64,000 bases of DNA from Reyranella sp. (GCF_017305915.1 NZ_JAFKJN010000020.1:62001-126000); one strand, 5' to 3'. Counted from the first letter of the stretch, positions 8,710 to 17,789 are shown. Notes: a model not told the origin generated them from the letters alone. Numbers and translations are program-made.

Positions 8710-9588
8710 TTGTCCATCCTTAGTTTTCGCTGTCCTCGCGTCCCCACCGCAGCCTCCCTCGCGGCGGTCTGCTTTGTGCTGTCGGCCGTTCTGTGGATAA
8801 CTGACCGGGCCGACGCCCAGCAGCGGGTCGAGGCGGCGCCGCCCGACGTCGTCCTGGCGCCCCATCGCGCCACCTACGAGATGAAGCTGCAGGCGGCGCG
8901 GCCCAACAGCGGCATCGTCGAGGTCAACGGCAACATGGTGATCGAGACCGTCGATTCCTGCGACGGCTGGAACGTCAAGCAGCGGATAAAGCTCACCTTC
9001 CTGCGCAACGACGGGGAGGAGTTCGAGACCGATTCGAACTTCACCAGCTACGAAAGCAAGGACGGGCTGGAGCTGCGCTTCAGCGTCCGCAACATCCAGA
9101 ACGACGAGGTCGAGGAGGAGCTGCGCGGCCAGGCCGATCTCGAGGGCATCGGCGGCAAGGGCCGGGCGAGCTTCACCCTGCCGGAGGCCCGCAGCTTCGA
9201 CCTGCCGGCCGGCACGCTGTTTCCGACCAGCCATCTGGCGCTGGTCATCAAGCATGCCCGCCAGGGCGACAAGTCTGTCTCCTACAAGGTGTTCGACGGC
9301 GCCCGCCTCGACGGCGCCTTCCAGGTCAACGCGGTGATCGGCAAGCCGCCCAAGCCGCCGGCCGGGACGCCGGCGGTGCGCGGCGACACCGTCCTGCTGC
9401 GCCAACCTGCCTGGGGCGTGCGCTTTGCCTTCTTCGCCAGCGGCGACCAGGGCGCCCCGCCGGAGTACGAGCTGGCGCTCGATTTGCTGGCCAACGGCGT
9501 CGCTCGCTCCATGCTGCTCGACTATGGTGATTTCGCCGTCGATGCCCGCCTGATCCAGATCCAAGCCCTGCCGAGGCCGAAATGCTGA
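8710..9588 (+). CDS. EipB-family (DUF1849) periplasmic protein, copy 1
   Basis: Resembles EipB, the periplasmic cell-envelope integrity protein of Brucella. After an export signal (cleavage near DRADAQ) comes the family opening LAPHRATYEMKL, then SCDGWNVKQRI and FPTSHLALVIKHA. The two cysteines that form the EipB disulphide are kept: one in SCDGW and one as the last residue (ALPRPKC). No ATG is available; TTG 8710 is the first usable start after an in-frame stop at 8689. It overlaps copy 2 by 7 bases, so the two are probably translationally coupled. Length 292 residues. Confidence 0.85.
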   Translation: MSILSFRCPRVPTAASLAAVCFVLSAVLWITDRADAQQRVEAAPPDVVLAPHRATYEMKLQAARPNSGIVEVNGNMVIETVDSCDGWNVKQRIKLTFLRNDGEEFETDSNFTSYESKDGLELRFSVRNIQNDEVEEELRGQADLEGIGGKGRASFTLPEARSFDLPAGTLFPTSHLALVIKHARQGDKSVSYKVFDGARLDGAFQVNAVIGKPPKPPAGTPAVRGDTVLLRQPAWGVRFAFFASGDQGAPPEYELALDLLANGVARSMLLDYGDFAVDARLIQIQALPRPKC

Positions 9589-10403
9589 TTGTCCGTTGCC
9601 TGCCACTCGCCGCCCCTTTGGCGGCGGTCGTCGCGGCGGTCGCCCTGCCGGCGATGGCGCAGGAGCTGCAGCCGCACCGCGCGATCTACACGGTGTCGAT
9701 GCTGGAGAAGGGCAAGGCCGGCATGGGCGCGCCCGGCCACTACGCCTTCGAGCTCAAGCAGACCTGCGACGGCTACGTCATCCAGCAGCGCATGCGGCTG
9801 GAGGTCGAGGGCGCCAAGGGCACCGCGGTCAGCGAGCAGACCTCGCAGATGACCGAGAGCCGCGACGGCCGCAAGCTCAAGTTCGAGCACCGCAGCACGC
9901 TGAACGGCAAGACCACCAGCGTCATGAAGGGCGACGCCAGCCTCGACGACGACGGCGCCGGCCAGGTGCTGTTCGGCGAGCCCGAGGGCCAGTCGGTGGC
10001 GCTGCCCAAGGGCACGCTGTTCCCCAACGCGATGACCCGCCTCACCATCCAGCACGCCAAGGCGAACGACGGCGGCTTCGACGCGCTGTTCTTCTACGGC
10101 GAGAAGGTGAGGCCGCCGCAGGCGGTCAATCTCGTGATCGGCCGCGTCCCCAAGCGCCTGGCCGACTTCAAGATCCCCGAGGACGGCGAGAAGCTGGCCG
10201 AGAATCGCGGCCGCATCTACTACCGCGGCGCCTTCTTCGACGCCGAGCCCAAGGGCAAGAACGGCGGCGAGGCGGCCTCCGAGATGAGCAGCCTCATGCT
10301 CGACAACGGCATCGAGCTCTACGGCACCCACGAAGAGGGCGAGGGCGGCATCGAGTACAGCATCAGCCGGCTCGAGCCCCTGCCCAAGCCGACCTGTAAC
10401 TGA
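9582..10403 (+). CDS. EipB-family (DUF1849) periplasmic protein, copy 2
   Basis: Second EipB-like protein, 273 residues, with a Sec signal ending PAMAQ and the opening LQPHRAIYTVSM. It keeps TCDGYVIQQRM, FPNAMTRLTIQHA and a cysteine one residue from the end (LPKPTCN), so the same disulphide is possible. It is clearly diverged from copy 1 (SCDGW/TCDGY, FPTSHL/FPNAMT). Its ATG sits inside the end of copy 1. An 11-base string, attgtccgttg, occurs at both gene starts (8702-8712 and 9588-9598), possibly a trace of the duplication. amn follows after 6 bases. Confidence 0.86.
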   Translation: MLIVRCLPLAAPLAAVVAAVALPAMAQELQPHRAIYTVSMLEKGKAGMGAPGHYAFELKQTCDGYVIQQRMRLEVEGAKGTAVSEQTSQMTESRDGRKLKFEHRSTLNGKTTSVMKGDASLDDDGAGQVLFGEPEGQSVALPKGTLFPNAMTRLTIQHAKANDGGFDALFFYGEKVRPPQAVNLVIGRVPKRLADFKIPEDGEKLAENRGRIYYRGAFFDAEPKGKNGGEAASEMSSLMLDNGIELYGTHEEGEGGIEYSISRLEPLPKPTCN

Positions 10404-10409
10404 GGCGCG

Positions 10410-11864
10410 ATGGCGGGCCTGACGCCCGAGCAGGCGGTCGACCGCCTCGAGGAACTGCACAGCCAGGCCTGCGACGCGCTGCGCGCGGCCTTGGCGCGGT
10501 TCAACGCGACCCACGAGCCGCCCAGGCCGCAGGAGCGCGCGGCCTTCCGCTATCCCGAGCTCCGGGTCGAATGGCAGCCGGAGGGCGAGGTCCCCTTCAC
10601 CTGGCGGGCCTGGGCCAAGTTCCAGGCGCCGGGCCTCTACGCCACCACGGTCACCCATCCCGCCGCCTTCCGGCGCTATCTGCTCGAGCAGCTGCGGCCG
10701 CTGGTGGAGGAGTTCGGCGCGCGGCTCGAGGTCGGCATCAGCGAGCAGGAGATCCCGTATCCCTTCGTCACCGACGCCGATGACGAGTTTATCCATCGCG
10801 ACCTGTCGGTGGCCGAGCTGGCGCGACATTTCCCGACGCCGCTGCTGGCCCATGTCGGCGACGAGATCGCCGACGGCCTGTGGCGGGTCGAGGAGGGCAA
10901 GCCGCGGCCGCTGGCGCTGTTCGATGCGCTGCGCACCGACTATTCGCTGCACCGGCTGCTGCACTACACCGGCACCGACTGGCGCACGATCCAGCCGTGG
11001 ATCCTGTTCACCAACTACCAGCGCTATGTCGACCAGTTCCTCGACTGGGCGAGGGCCGAGCTCGGCCGGCCCGACGGCCCCTATGTGCAGCTCGTCCTGC
11101 CCGGCGGCACGGCGATCGAGCGCGGCACCGACGCGGCGGCCGCGACCGCGGCGATCGCAGCGGCGCCCTGGCATCGCTTCCAGATGCCGGCCTACAACCT
11201 GATGCGCAGCGACGGCCAGGGCGGCGTCAGCATCGTCAACATCGGCGTGGGGCCGTCCAACGCCAAGACCGCGACCGACCATCTGGCCGTGCTGCGCCCG
11301 CATTGCTGGTTGATGATCGGCCATTGCGGCGGCTTGCGGCAGTCGCAGACCATCGGCGACTACGTGCTGGCGCACGGCTATCTGCGGCGCGACCGCATCC
11401 TCGACGACCTGGTGCCGACCGAGATGCCGGTGCCGGCGCTGGCCGAGGTCCAGGTGGCGCTGCAGGAGGCGGCGGCGAAGGTCACCGGCGAGCGCGGCGA
11501 TGCGCTGAAGCGGCGGCTGCGCACCGGCACGGTGGTGAGCTACGACGACCGCAACTGGGAGCTGCGCTTCACCCAGGAGCGCCGCCGCATCAGCCTCGGC
11601 CGCTGCATCGCCGTCGACATGGAGAGCGCCGCGCTCGCGACCCAGGGCTACCGCCTGCGCGTGCCCTACGGCACGCTGCTCTGCGTCTCCGACAAGCCGC
11701 TGCATGGCGAGATCAAGCTGCCCGGCGCCGCCACGCGCTTCTACGAGCGCGCGGTCAGCGAGCATCTGCGCATCGGCCTGGCGGCGATCGATCTGCTGCG
11801 CGGCCAGCTGGGCTCGCTGCACTCGCGCAAGCTCCGAGGCTTCGACGAGCCGCCGTTCCGGTAA
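10410..11864 (+). CDS. amn: AMP nucleosidase
   Basis: Hydrolyses AMP to adenine and ribose 5-phosphate, lowering the AMP pool. The 484 residues match the length of the Escherichia coli enzyme. The N-terminal half is the Amn-specific regulatory domain (FTWRAWAKFQAPGLYATTVT); the C-terminal half is a nucleoside-phosphorylase fold with HCGGLRQSQTIGDYVLAHGY and the nucleoside-binding VDMESAALA. The ATG follows the EipB copy 2 stop by only 6 bases, so the three genes 8710-11864 look like one operon ending at the hairpin at 11961. Confidence 0.95.
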   Translation: MAGLTPEQAVDRLEELHSQACDALRAALARFNATHEPPRPQERAAFRYPELRVEWQPEGEVPFTWRAWAKFQAPGLYATTVTHPAAFRRYLLEQLRPLVEEFGARLEVGISEQEIPYPFVTDADDEFIHRDLSVAELARHFPTPLLAHVGDEIADGLWRVEEGKPRPLALFDALRTDYSLHRLLHYTGTDWRTIQPWILFTNYQRYVDQFLDWARAELGRPDGPYVQLVLPGGTAIERGTDAAAATAAIAAAPWHRFQMPAYNLMRSDGQGGVSIVNIGVGPSNAKTATDHLAVLRPHCWLMIGHCGGLRQSQTIGDYVLAHGYLRRDRILDDLVPTEMPVPALAEVQVALQEAAAKVTGERGDALKRRLRTGTVVSYDDRNWELRFTQERRRISLGRCIAVDMESAALATQGYRLRVPYGTLLCVSDKPLHGEIKLPGAATRFYERAVSEHLRIGLAAIDLLRGQLGSLHSRKLRGFDEPPFR

Positions 11865-11960
11865 AGCGCGAAGGGGTGAGCTCTGCCCGCCGTCCTGATC
11901 GGAGCTCGAATCGTCCTTGCCGGGAGTCCACAAGAGTCCACACCACCGTGGACCGGTTCG

Positions 11961-11983
11961 ATGCCGATGGCATCGGCATTTTT
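11961..11983 (+). terminator. Rho-independent terminator of the EipB-amn operon
   Basis: An 8-base perfect stem, atgccgat / atcggcat, with loop ggc is followed directly by a run of five T residues (11979-11983). It starts 97 bases past the amn stop. Confidence 0.6.
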
Positions 11984-12108
11984 GCCCCAGAGTCCACGAA
12001 TCCGCCGATTCTCGGGGCCCTGAAAAAACACCTTTCCGGGGGAGCAAGAGCGACAACAGGGTCAGCGCAATGATCGTCATGCGCGCCACCCTGCGCCATC
12101 GCGCACCG

Positions 12109-12184
12109 AACACCTATTATGGGCAATGGCCGAGGGAAAAGGCCGCTGTTTGCTGCATCGAATCGCCATCCATTGCCCATAATA
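12109..12184 (+). repeat. Dispersed palindromic repeat, family 1, copy A
   Basis: Two perfect 15-base arms, tattatgggcaatgg (12115-12129) and ccattgcccataata (12170-12184), enclose 40 bases. The same head (aacaccta, one variable base, then tatgggcaatggccg) and tail (tccattgccc) recur on the minus strand at 53661-53731, with the head-to-tail length 70 here and 71 there. Both copies lie just past gene 3' ends. No transposase is nearby; a REP/MITE-like element is the simplest reading. Confidence 0.8.
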
Positions 12185-12325
12185 AAGTCGTCACGAGCAG
12201 GAAATTCGCCGCCGCAGACGCGCGCCGCCGCGCTTTCCCCGGAAATCGAGGCTCTGCCCGCGGAAAATTTACATCAGCCCGAAAAACAAATTTGCGGACG
12301 AGCTGGAGGAGTTCTGAGTCGAACT

Positions 12326-13228
12326 CTACTTCGGCCACAGCCACGCCGCACCGCGCACACCGCTTGAGTCGCCGAACGTCGGCGGCAGCAGCTTGGTGGC
12401 GATGAGCTCGGGCTCGGAGAAGACGTACTGCTTCCACAGCTCGGGCACGCGCGCGTAGAGCGGCTTCATCTTCGACAGCCCGCCGCCCAGCACGATGGCG
12501 TGCGGGTCGAGGATGTTGATCACCACCGACAGCGCGCGGGCCAGGCGATCGCAATAGAGTTCCAGGTGCTCGGCCGCCTGCTTGTCGCCGGCCGCCGCGG
12601 CCTCGGCGATTTCGGTCGCGCGCAGCATACGGCCGGTATGGCGCTTGAACTGCTCCTGCAGGCGCGGGCCGCTCAGCCACGTCTCGACGCAGCCCAGGCG
12701 GCCGCAGTAGCAGCGCAGACCCGGACGCTCGTCGTCGCGCGGCTGGGGCAGGGGCGTGTGGCCCCATTCGCCGGTGATCGCCTGCGCGCCGGTGAGGGGC
12801 CGGCCATCGATCACCACGCCGCCGCCCACGCCGGTGCCCAGGATCACGCCGAACACGATGCCGCAGCCGGCCGCCGCGCCGTCCGACGCTTCTGATACGG
12901 CGAAGCAGTTGGCGTCGTTCTCCAGGCGCACCGGCCGCTCGAGCAGCCGTGCGAGGTCCTTGTTCAGCGGATGGCCGTTCAACCGCGTCGAGTTGGCGTT
13001 CTTGATCAGCCCGGTCGCGGGCGAGATCGCGCCGGGATGGGCGACGCCGATGCTGCACGTCGTGCCGACCTGCTTCTCGAGCGCATGCACGACCGACGCG
13101 ATCGCCTCGACGCCCGCGGCGTAGGAGCCTTCGGGCGTGTCGATCCTGAGCCGTGCCTTCTCGCTGCCGTCGGCATCGAGCACGATGCCTTCGATCTTGG
13201 TGCCGCCGAGGTCGATGCCGATGCGCAT
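12326..13228 (-). CDS. ROK family sugar kinase (fructokinase / N-acetylglucosamine kinase-like)
   Basis: ATP-dependent phosphorylation of a hexose or amino sugar, 300 residues. Phosphate-binding loop IGIDLGGTKIEG at the N-terminus; sugar/catalytic region LENDANCFAVSEA and GEWGHTPL; and the ROK zinc motif CYCGRLGCVETW. Fructose and N-acetylglucosamine kinases cannot be separated by eye. It lacks an HTH domain, so it is an enzyme rather than a ROK repressor. It diverges from an MFS transporter gene that could bring in its substrate. Confidence 0.88.
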   Translation of the reverse strand: MRIGIDLGGTKIEGIVLDADGSEKARLRIDTPEGSYAAGVEAIASVVHALEKQVGTTCSIGVAHPGAISPATGLIKNANSTRLNGHPLNKDLARLLERPVRLENDANCFAVSEASDGAAAGCGIVFGVILGTGVGGGVVIDGRPLTGAQAITGEWGHTPLPQPRDDERPGLRCYCGRLGCVETWLSGPRLQEQFKRHTGRMLRATEIAEAAAAGDKQAAEHLELYCDRLARALSVVINILDPHAIVLGGGLSKMKPLYARVPELWKQYVFSEPELIATKLLPPTFGDSSGVRGAAWLWPK

Positions 13229-13242
13229 GGGGGAACTTCACT

Positions 13243-13272
13243 GGATGCGGATGCGGATGTGGATGTCGATGC
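13243..13272. repeat. Hexanucleotide tandem repeat in a divergent promoter region
   Basis: Five units ggatgc, ggatgc, ggatgt, ggatgt, cgatgc follow each other without gaps between the ROK kinase start (13228) and the MFS start (13292). Imperfect short tandem arrays can change length by slippage and so alter promoter spacing, but that is inference here. Confidence 0.7.
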
Positions 13273-13291
13273 AGGACTGCATTACGCTTCG

Positions 13292-14575
13292 ATGACAATG
13301 GACGGACAAGGCAAGACTGAGGCGACGGCCGGCGCTTCTCGCAACGGCCCGTGGCGAAAGCGCCCGTCGACCATCCTGTGGGTGCTGTCGCTCGGCCAGC
13401 TCATCACCTGGGGGCTGGTCTACTACACCTTCCCGCTGTTCGTGGTGCCGATGGAGAAGGAGCTCGGCTGGTCGCGCAACGAGCTGTTCGGCGCCCTGTC
13501 GTCGGGTCTGCTGGTGGCCGGCCTGTGCTCGATCCCGGTCGGCGCCTGGATCGATCGCGGCCATGGCCGGCTGCTGATGACCGGCGGCTCGCTGCTCGCG
13601 GCGGTATTGATGTTCGCCTGGTCGCAGGTCGACTCGCTCGCGATGTTCTACGTCATCTGGATCGGGCTCGGCGCCTGCCAGTCGGTGACGCTCTACGAGC
13701 CGGCCTTCGCGGTGATCACCCGCGTTTACGGCCCGCGCTACCGGCAAGCGATCCTGGTGATGACCTTCTTCGGCGGTCTCGCCAGCACCTTCGGCATTCC
13801 GTTCACACAGCTCCTGATCGAGCGCATCGACTGGCGGCCGGCGCTGGTCGTGCTGGCGGCGATCCTGGTCGGCGTCGCCGTGCTGATCCATTGGCTGTTC
13901 GTGCCTGGTCCGAAGGAGGAGGCGGTGCCGATCGCCAAGCCGGCGCCCTCGCCCGAAAGCACGGGCAAGAAGCGCGGGCCGCTCGCGACCGCGGTGCGCG
14001 TGCCGGCCTTCTGGGGGCTGGTGGTAGCCTTCGCGGGCTACGGGCTCGCTTTCTCGGCGATGAGCTTCCATCTGATTCCGCTGCTCGCCGAACGCAACGT
14101 CGAGATCGGCGTGGTGATGGCGATCATCGCCCTGATCGGGCCGATGCAGGTGGTCGGCCGCGTGCTCCTGATGGCGGCGCAGAACCGGATCAGCACCATC
14201 CAGCTCGGCACCGGCATCTACTTCGCCTTCCCGGTCTCGATGGCGATGCTGGCGGCCGGCATCAGCGACGTCTATGGCCTGATCCTGTTCGCCATCGTCT
14301 ATGGCGTCGCCAACGGGCTGGTGACCATCCTGCGCGGCATGGCGGTGCCGGAGTTCATTGGGCCCGAAGGCTACGGCGTCGTGTCGGGCGCGCTCACCAT
14401 GCCGACCAACATCATGCGCGCCGCGGGTCCCTTGCTGGGCGCCTTCGCCTGGAGCGCCTTCGGCAACTATACGCCGGTGCTGTGGGGTCTGGCGGCGATC
14501 ATGCTGGTGGCCGCCGCCGGCTTCGCCGCCGCGGCGGTGCTGTCGAAGCGGCAGGCGCGCTGGCCGCAGGCCTGA
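13292..14575 (+). CDS. MFS transporter
   Basis: A twelve-helix major facilitator, 427 residues; hydrophobic segments begin at STILWVLSLGQLITWG and recur to the end (ALAAIMLVAAAGFAAAAV). The loop between helices 2 and 3 reads GAWIDRGHGRLLM, a loose form of the MFS motif GxxxDRxGRR. A cytosolic loop around residues 205-230 separates the halves. ATG 13292 and ATG 13298 are both possible starts. The substrate is unknown; the divergent ROK kinase suggests a sugar, but the two may be unrelated. Confidence 0.85.
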   Translation: MTMDGQGKTEATAGASRNGPWRKRPSTILWVLSLGQLITWGLVYYTFPLFVVPMEKELGWSRNELFGALSSGLLVAGLCSIPVGAWIDRGHGRLLMTGGSLLAAVLMFAWSQVDSLAMFYVIWIGLGACQSVTLYEPAFAVITRVYGPRYRQAILVMTFFGGLASTFGIPFTQLLIERIDWRPALVVLAAILVGVAVLIHWLFVPGPKEEAVPIAKPAPSPESTGKKRGPLATAVRVPAFWGLVVAFAGYGLAFSAMSFHLIPLLAERNVEIGVVMAIIALIGPMQVVGRVLLMAAQNRISTIQLGTGIYFAFPVSMAMLAAGISDVYGLILFAIVYGVANGLVTILRGMAVPEFIGPEGYGVVSGALTMPTNIMRAAGPLLGAFAWSAFGNYTPVLWGLAAIMLVAAAGFAAAAVLSKRQARWPQA

Positions 14576-14602
14576 CTCTTCCGGAACCGCGGGCCGGCAA
14601 GA

Positions 14603-15712
14603 CTACTCCGCCGCCAGCTTCTTCGCAGCCTTGGGCTTGAGGTGCTGCACCTTGGGCATCACCTCCTTGGCGATCAGCTCGAGCGAATGGCGCCAGGCCT
14701 GCGGGTTGTCGGCATAGTCGAAGCCGAACACCAGGAGCTGCCCGAAGCCGCCGACCTCGTCGTAGATCGTCTCGATCTTCTCGATCACCGTCTTCGGGGA
14801 GCCGATGATCCAGTTGTGCCGGGCGCAGTAATCCGGCGTCACGTCCGAGTCGGGCACGCTCTGGTCGTGCTTGAGGTACTCGAGGAAGCCGAAGTTGCCG
14901 AGCAGCGGCAGGAAGTACTCGCGCATCATGCGGCCCATGTAGGAGCCGGCCGAGAGCTTCATCGCCTCCGCGTCGGTATCGGCGACGAAGACCTCGCGCA
15001 CCATGCGCCACTCGCCCCGGTCGGGCGTGCGGCCGGCCTTGGCGGCGCCGATCTCGACCGCCTCCCAGTGGCTGCCGACATAGGCCGGGTTGAGGTTGAG
15101 GCTCATCGGCAGGAAGCCCTTCTCGCCCGCGAGCTTCAGGGTATCGGAGCCCTTCGAGAGGCCGGCGACGCCGATCGGCGGATGCGGGCTCTGCAGCGGC
15201 TTGATGTGATGGCGCAGCACGCCGAACATCTCGGGCGGGTGGCTGACGTTCCAGAACTTGCCCTTGTAGTCGAACGGCTCCTTCGACTCCCACAGCTTCA
15301 GGATGATCTCCAGCGCCTCGCGGGTCATGTCGCGGTTGACGCCCGACATGCCGTCGACGTTGAACATCGCCCAGTCGCTCGGCAGTCCCGAGGCGGCGAC
15401 GCCGAAATTGAGCCGGCCACCCGACATGTGGTCGAGCATGGCGACGCGGTTCGCGAGCTCGGCCGGATGGTGGTAGGGCAGCAGGAAGCCGCCGGGGCCG
15501 AGGCGGATGTTCTTGGTCTGCATCAGCGCCTGCGCGACCAGCAGGTCGGGCGAGGGGTGCGGCTCCCACGGTGCAGTGTGGTGCTCGCCGATCCAGCATT
15601 CGGCGAAACCCAGCTCGTCCAGCCAGCGGATCACCTGGAGGTCCCAGTCGTGGCCGGCCTTGAGCGGCCGCTCGGGCGGGTGCGATGGCATCGTGAAATA
15701 TCCGAACTGCAT
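14603..15712 (-). CDS. LLM class flavin-dependent oxidoreductase
   Basis: Bacterial-luciferase-like monooxygenase family using reduced FMN (or F420), 369 residues. The N-terminus MQFGYFTMPSHPPERPL and the block ECWIGEHHTAPWEPHPSPD match the family's EHH strand; IRLGPGGFLLPYHHP and GRLNFGVAASG follow as expected. The C-terminal WIIGSPKTVIEKIETIYDEV is the usual last helix region. ATG 15712 is preferred over upstream in-frame starts because AGGAGGAAACG directly precedes it. Substrate unknown. It diverges from the phosphatase gene across 67 bases. Confidence 0.9.
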   Translation of the reverse strand: MQFGYFTMPSHPPERPLKAGHDWDLQVIRWLDELGFAECWIGEHHTAPWEPHPSPDLLVAQALMQTKNIRLGPGGFLLPYHHPAELANRVAMLDHMSGGRLNFGVAASGLPSDWAMFNVDGMSGVNRDMTREALEIILKLWESKEPFDYKGKFWNVSHPPEMFGVLRHHIKPLQSPHPPIGVAGLSKGSDTLKLAGEKGFLPMSLNLNPAYVGSHWEAVEIGAAKAGRTPDRGEWRMVREVFVADTDAEAMKLSAGSYMGRMMREYFLPLLGNFGFLEYLKHDQSVPDSDVTPDYCARHNWIIGSPKTVIEKIETIYDEVGGFGQLLVFGFDYADNPQAWRHSLELIAKEVMPKVQHLKPKAAKKLAAE

Positions 15713-15779
15713 CGTTTCCTCCTGGGATATTGAGGGAAGTCGACTACCATCGGTCGGCTGGCGCAAGGGAGAATGGTGC

Positions 15780-17018
15780 ATGTCTCGCAGGGCGGTGTTC
15801 GTGTGCTGCGATGGGTTGGGGCGCAACTGGATCACGCCCGAGCGAACTCCGGTGCTGCACGCGTTGCGGGCCAAGAGCCTGTGGTGCGACGCGCACGCCG
15901 CGGTGTTCCCGTCGGTCACGCGCGCCTCGGCGGCCTCGGTGACCACCGGTTGCCATCCGGCGCGCCATGGCCTGCACGGCAATCGCATGGGGCTGTTCGA
16001 GAACGGCAAGATCGTCATACGCGATGTCGGTGCGCCGGATTTCCGCGAGCACATGCGGCGGGCCAACGGCCGCACCCTGCTGGTGCCGGCGCTGTCGGAG
16101 CGCGTGGCCGACGACGGCGGCTTCATCGCCTTCTCCAACGTTTCGCCGGGTGCCGCTTTCTTCCTCGATCCCGATGCGCACGGCTTCGTCTATCACCGCA
16201 GCGGCAGCCACGCGCCCGGCGGCCAGTTGCTGGAGGCGCTGCCGGTCACGCACGATGCGGCCGGCGACTGGGCGATGACCGGGCGCTTCTGTCGCGAGGT
16301 GCTCGAAGATCGCAAGCCGGCGGTCGCGCTGATGTGGATCTGCGATCCCGATCACACCCTGCATGGCGTGCCGCTCGGCTCGCCGGCGCATGAGGAGGCG
16401 CTGGCCGGCGCTGAGCGCTGCGTCACCGAGGTCGTGCGCACGGTCGAGGGGTTGCGCGCGGCGGGCGAGGAGATCCTGTTGCTGGTCGGCTCCGATCACG
16501 GCCAGGAGACGATCGGCGCGGCTGTCAGTATCGAGGACTGGCTCGCCGAGCGCGGCCTGTGGAAGCAGCTCCAGGCGGGCGACGTCGCGGTGGCCGGGCA
16601 GGGGACGGCGGCGCTGCTCTACGCCACCGCGCGCGGGCGCGCCGCGCTGACGGGTGTGCTCGACGCCATGCGCGGCGAGCCGTGGTCGGATGGCGTCGTG
16701 GCCGGCGACGCGCTCGCGAAATTCGGGTTTGCGGCGGACGGGGGCGTGGTCGCCGCCGTCAACATGGCGCGAAAGCCGGAGGCCAACCGGCACGGCGTTC
16801 CTGGCAAGCGCTGGGTGGTGTCCGAGGGCAAGCCGGTGCCGGTCGGCAGCGGCCAGCACGGCGGGTGGGGGCCCGACGAGACGCGGCCGTTCCTGATGGT
16901 CAACGACGGCCGTAGCGTCGGGGTGCGGCAGCAGCCGAGCAGCCTGGTCGACATCGCGCCGACACTGATCGGCTATCTCGGCCTGCCGGCCAAGGGCTTC
17001 GACGGCGCATGCCTTTGA
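15780..17018 (+). CDS. Alkaline phosphatase superfamily protein (nucleotide pyrophosphatase/phosphodiesterase type)
   Basis: A metal-dependent phosphodiesterase or phosphatase of the PF01663 type, 412 residues. Metal ligand and nucleophile regions are recognisable: FVCCDGLG near residue 10, FPSVTRASAASVTTGCHPAR (threonine/serine nucleophile region, as in ENPP enzymes), WICDPDHTLHG and SDHGQE. There is no signal peptide, so it should act in the cytoplasm. GGGAGA precedes the ATG. The final PSSLVDIAPTLIGYLGLP is the usual superfamily ending. Substrate unknown; phosphonoacetate-hydrolase-like enzymes share the fold. Confidence 0.85.
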   Translation: MSRRAVFVCCDGLGRNWITPERTPVLHALRAKSLWCDAHAAVFPSVTRASAASVTTGCHPARHGLHGNRMGLFENGKIVIRDVGAPDFREHMRRANGRTLLVPALSERVADDGGFIAFSNVSPGAAFFLDPDAHGFVYHRSGSHAPGGQLLEALPVTHDAAGDWAMTGRFCREVLEDRKPAVALMWICDPDHTLHGVPLGSPAHEEALAGAERCVTEVVRTVEGLRAAGEEILLLVGSDHGQETIGAAVSIEDWLAERGLWKQLQAGDVAVAGQGTAALLYATARGRAALTGVLDAMRGEPWSDGVVAGDALAKFGFAADGGVVAAVNMARKPEANRHGVPGKRWVVSEGKPVPVGSGQHGGWGPDETRPFLMVNDGRSVGVRQQPSSLVDIAPTLIGYLGLPAKGFDGACL

Positions 17019-17102
17019 CAATCGCAGGTTGCGCTAGCAGTTGATCTGCACTTTGCATTTCTTCACAATCCCTGCACTGCAGTAGATTGGTTCGGCTAGG
17101 AG

Positions 17103-17789
17103 TTGCCGGGCGACTCGGTCGGCCAGCCCGGCTACGGCACCTCCAACACGCTGCAGTTCGCGCTCTACGGCGAGTATCTCGCCGACGCCTTCTATCTCGA
17201 TGGGCTGGCCGGCTACGGTCACAGCGACAACCGCATGACGCGGCCGCTGGTCATTCCCGGCCTGCCCTATCGCACGGCGCAGGGCTACACCACGGCCAAC
17301 ATCTTCATCGGCCAACTCAAGGCCGGCTACAAGATCCCGGTGGCGCCGGGCTTCGGCGGCATCGTGACGCCGTTCGCGCGGCTGCAGGCCTCGACCTCGA
17401 CCCAGAACGGCTTCACGGAGACCGGCGCCGATTCGCTCAATCTCACGGTGGCGGCGCAGACCACCCAGTCGTTGCGCACGGTGCTGGGTACGCAGCTCGG
17501 CGCCGGCATCGACGCGCCGTGGCGCGAGAAGCTGAACATGGTCCTGCGTCTCGGCTGGAGCCACGAGTTCGCCGACCTCACGCGCCCGGTCAGCGCATCG
17601 TTCGCCGGCGCGCCGACCGTGGGCTTAACCACGCAGGGCGCGATCGCGCCGCGCGACGGCGTCCTGCTCGGGCTCGGCGCCAACACCGCCGTGGCCGAGC
17701 GCACCAACATCCATCTCCGTTACGACGGCGACCTCGCCGGCGGCAACACCAGCCACGTGCTGAGCGCCGGGCTACGCTACGTCTGGTAG
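17103..17789 (+). pseudogene. Truncated autotransporter beta-domain (outer-membrane barrel remnant)
   Basis: The 228-residue frame looks like the C-terminal part of an autotransporter: alternating beta strands, the conserved piece GFTETGADSLNLTV, and a final aromatic residue (LSAGLRYVW) typical of outer-membrane barrels. It has no signal peptide, no passenger domain and too few residues for the full barrel. Only a TTG is available as a start, directly after an in-frame TAG at 17097, without a well-spaced ribosome site. I read it as a 5'-deleted remnant; expression from an unrecognised start is the alternative. Confidence 0.7.

Larger units (their letters stand above)
11865..12325. other. 461-base convergent intergenic region with terminator and palindromic repeat
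   Basis: Lies between the ends of amn (+) and the ROK kinase gene (-). It has three copies of gagtccac (11924, 11934, 11990), a small hairpin gtccac/gtggac at 11936-11953, a terminator-like hairpin at 11961, a dispersed repeat at 12109-12184, and a six-base inverted repeat gagttc/gaactc (12309-12326) that touches the ROK stop codon. No open frame with coding character or a start site was seen. Confidence 0.7.

Noticed and set aside
9522..12113. 863-codon minus-strand frame opposite the EipB copies and amn
   Set aside because: Shadow composition and no recognisable domain; the plus-strand genes are well supported.
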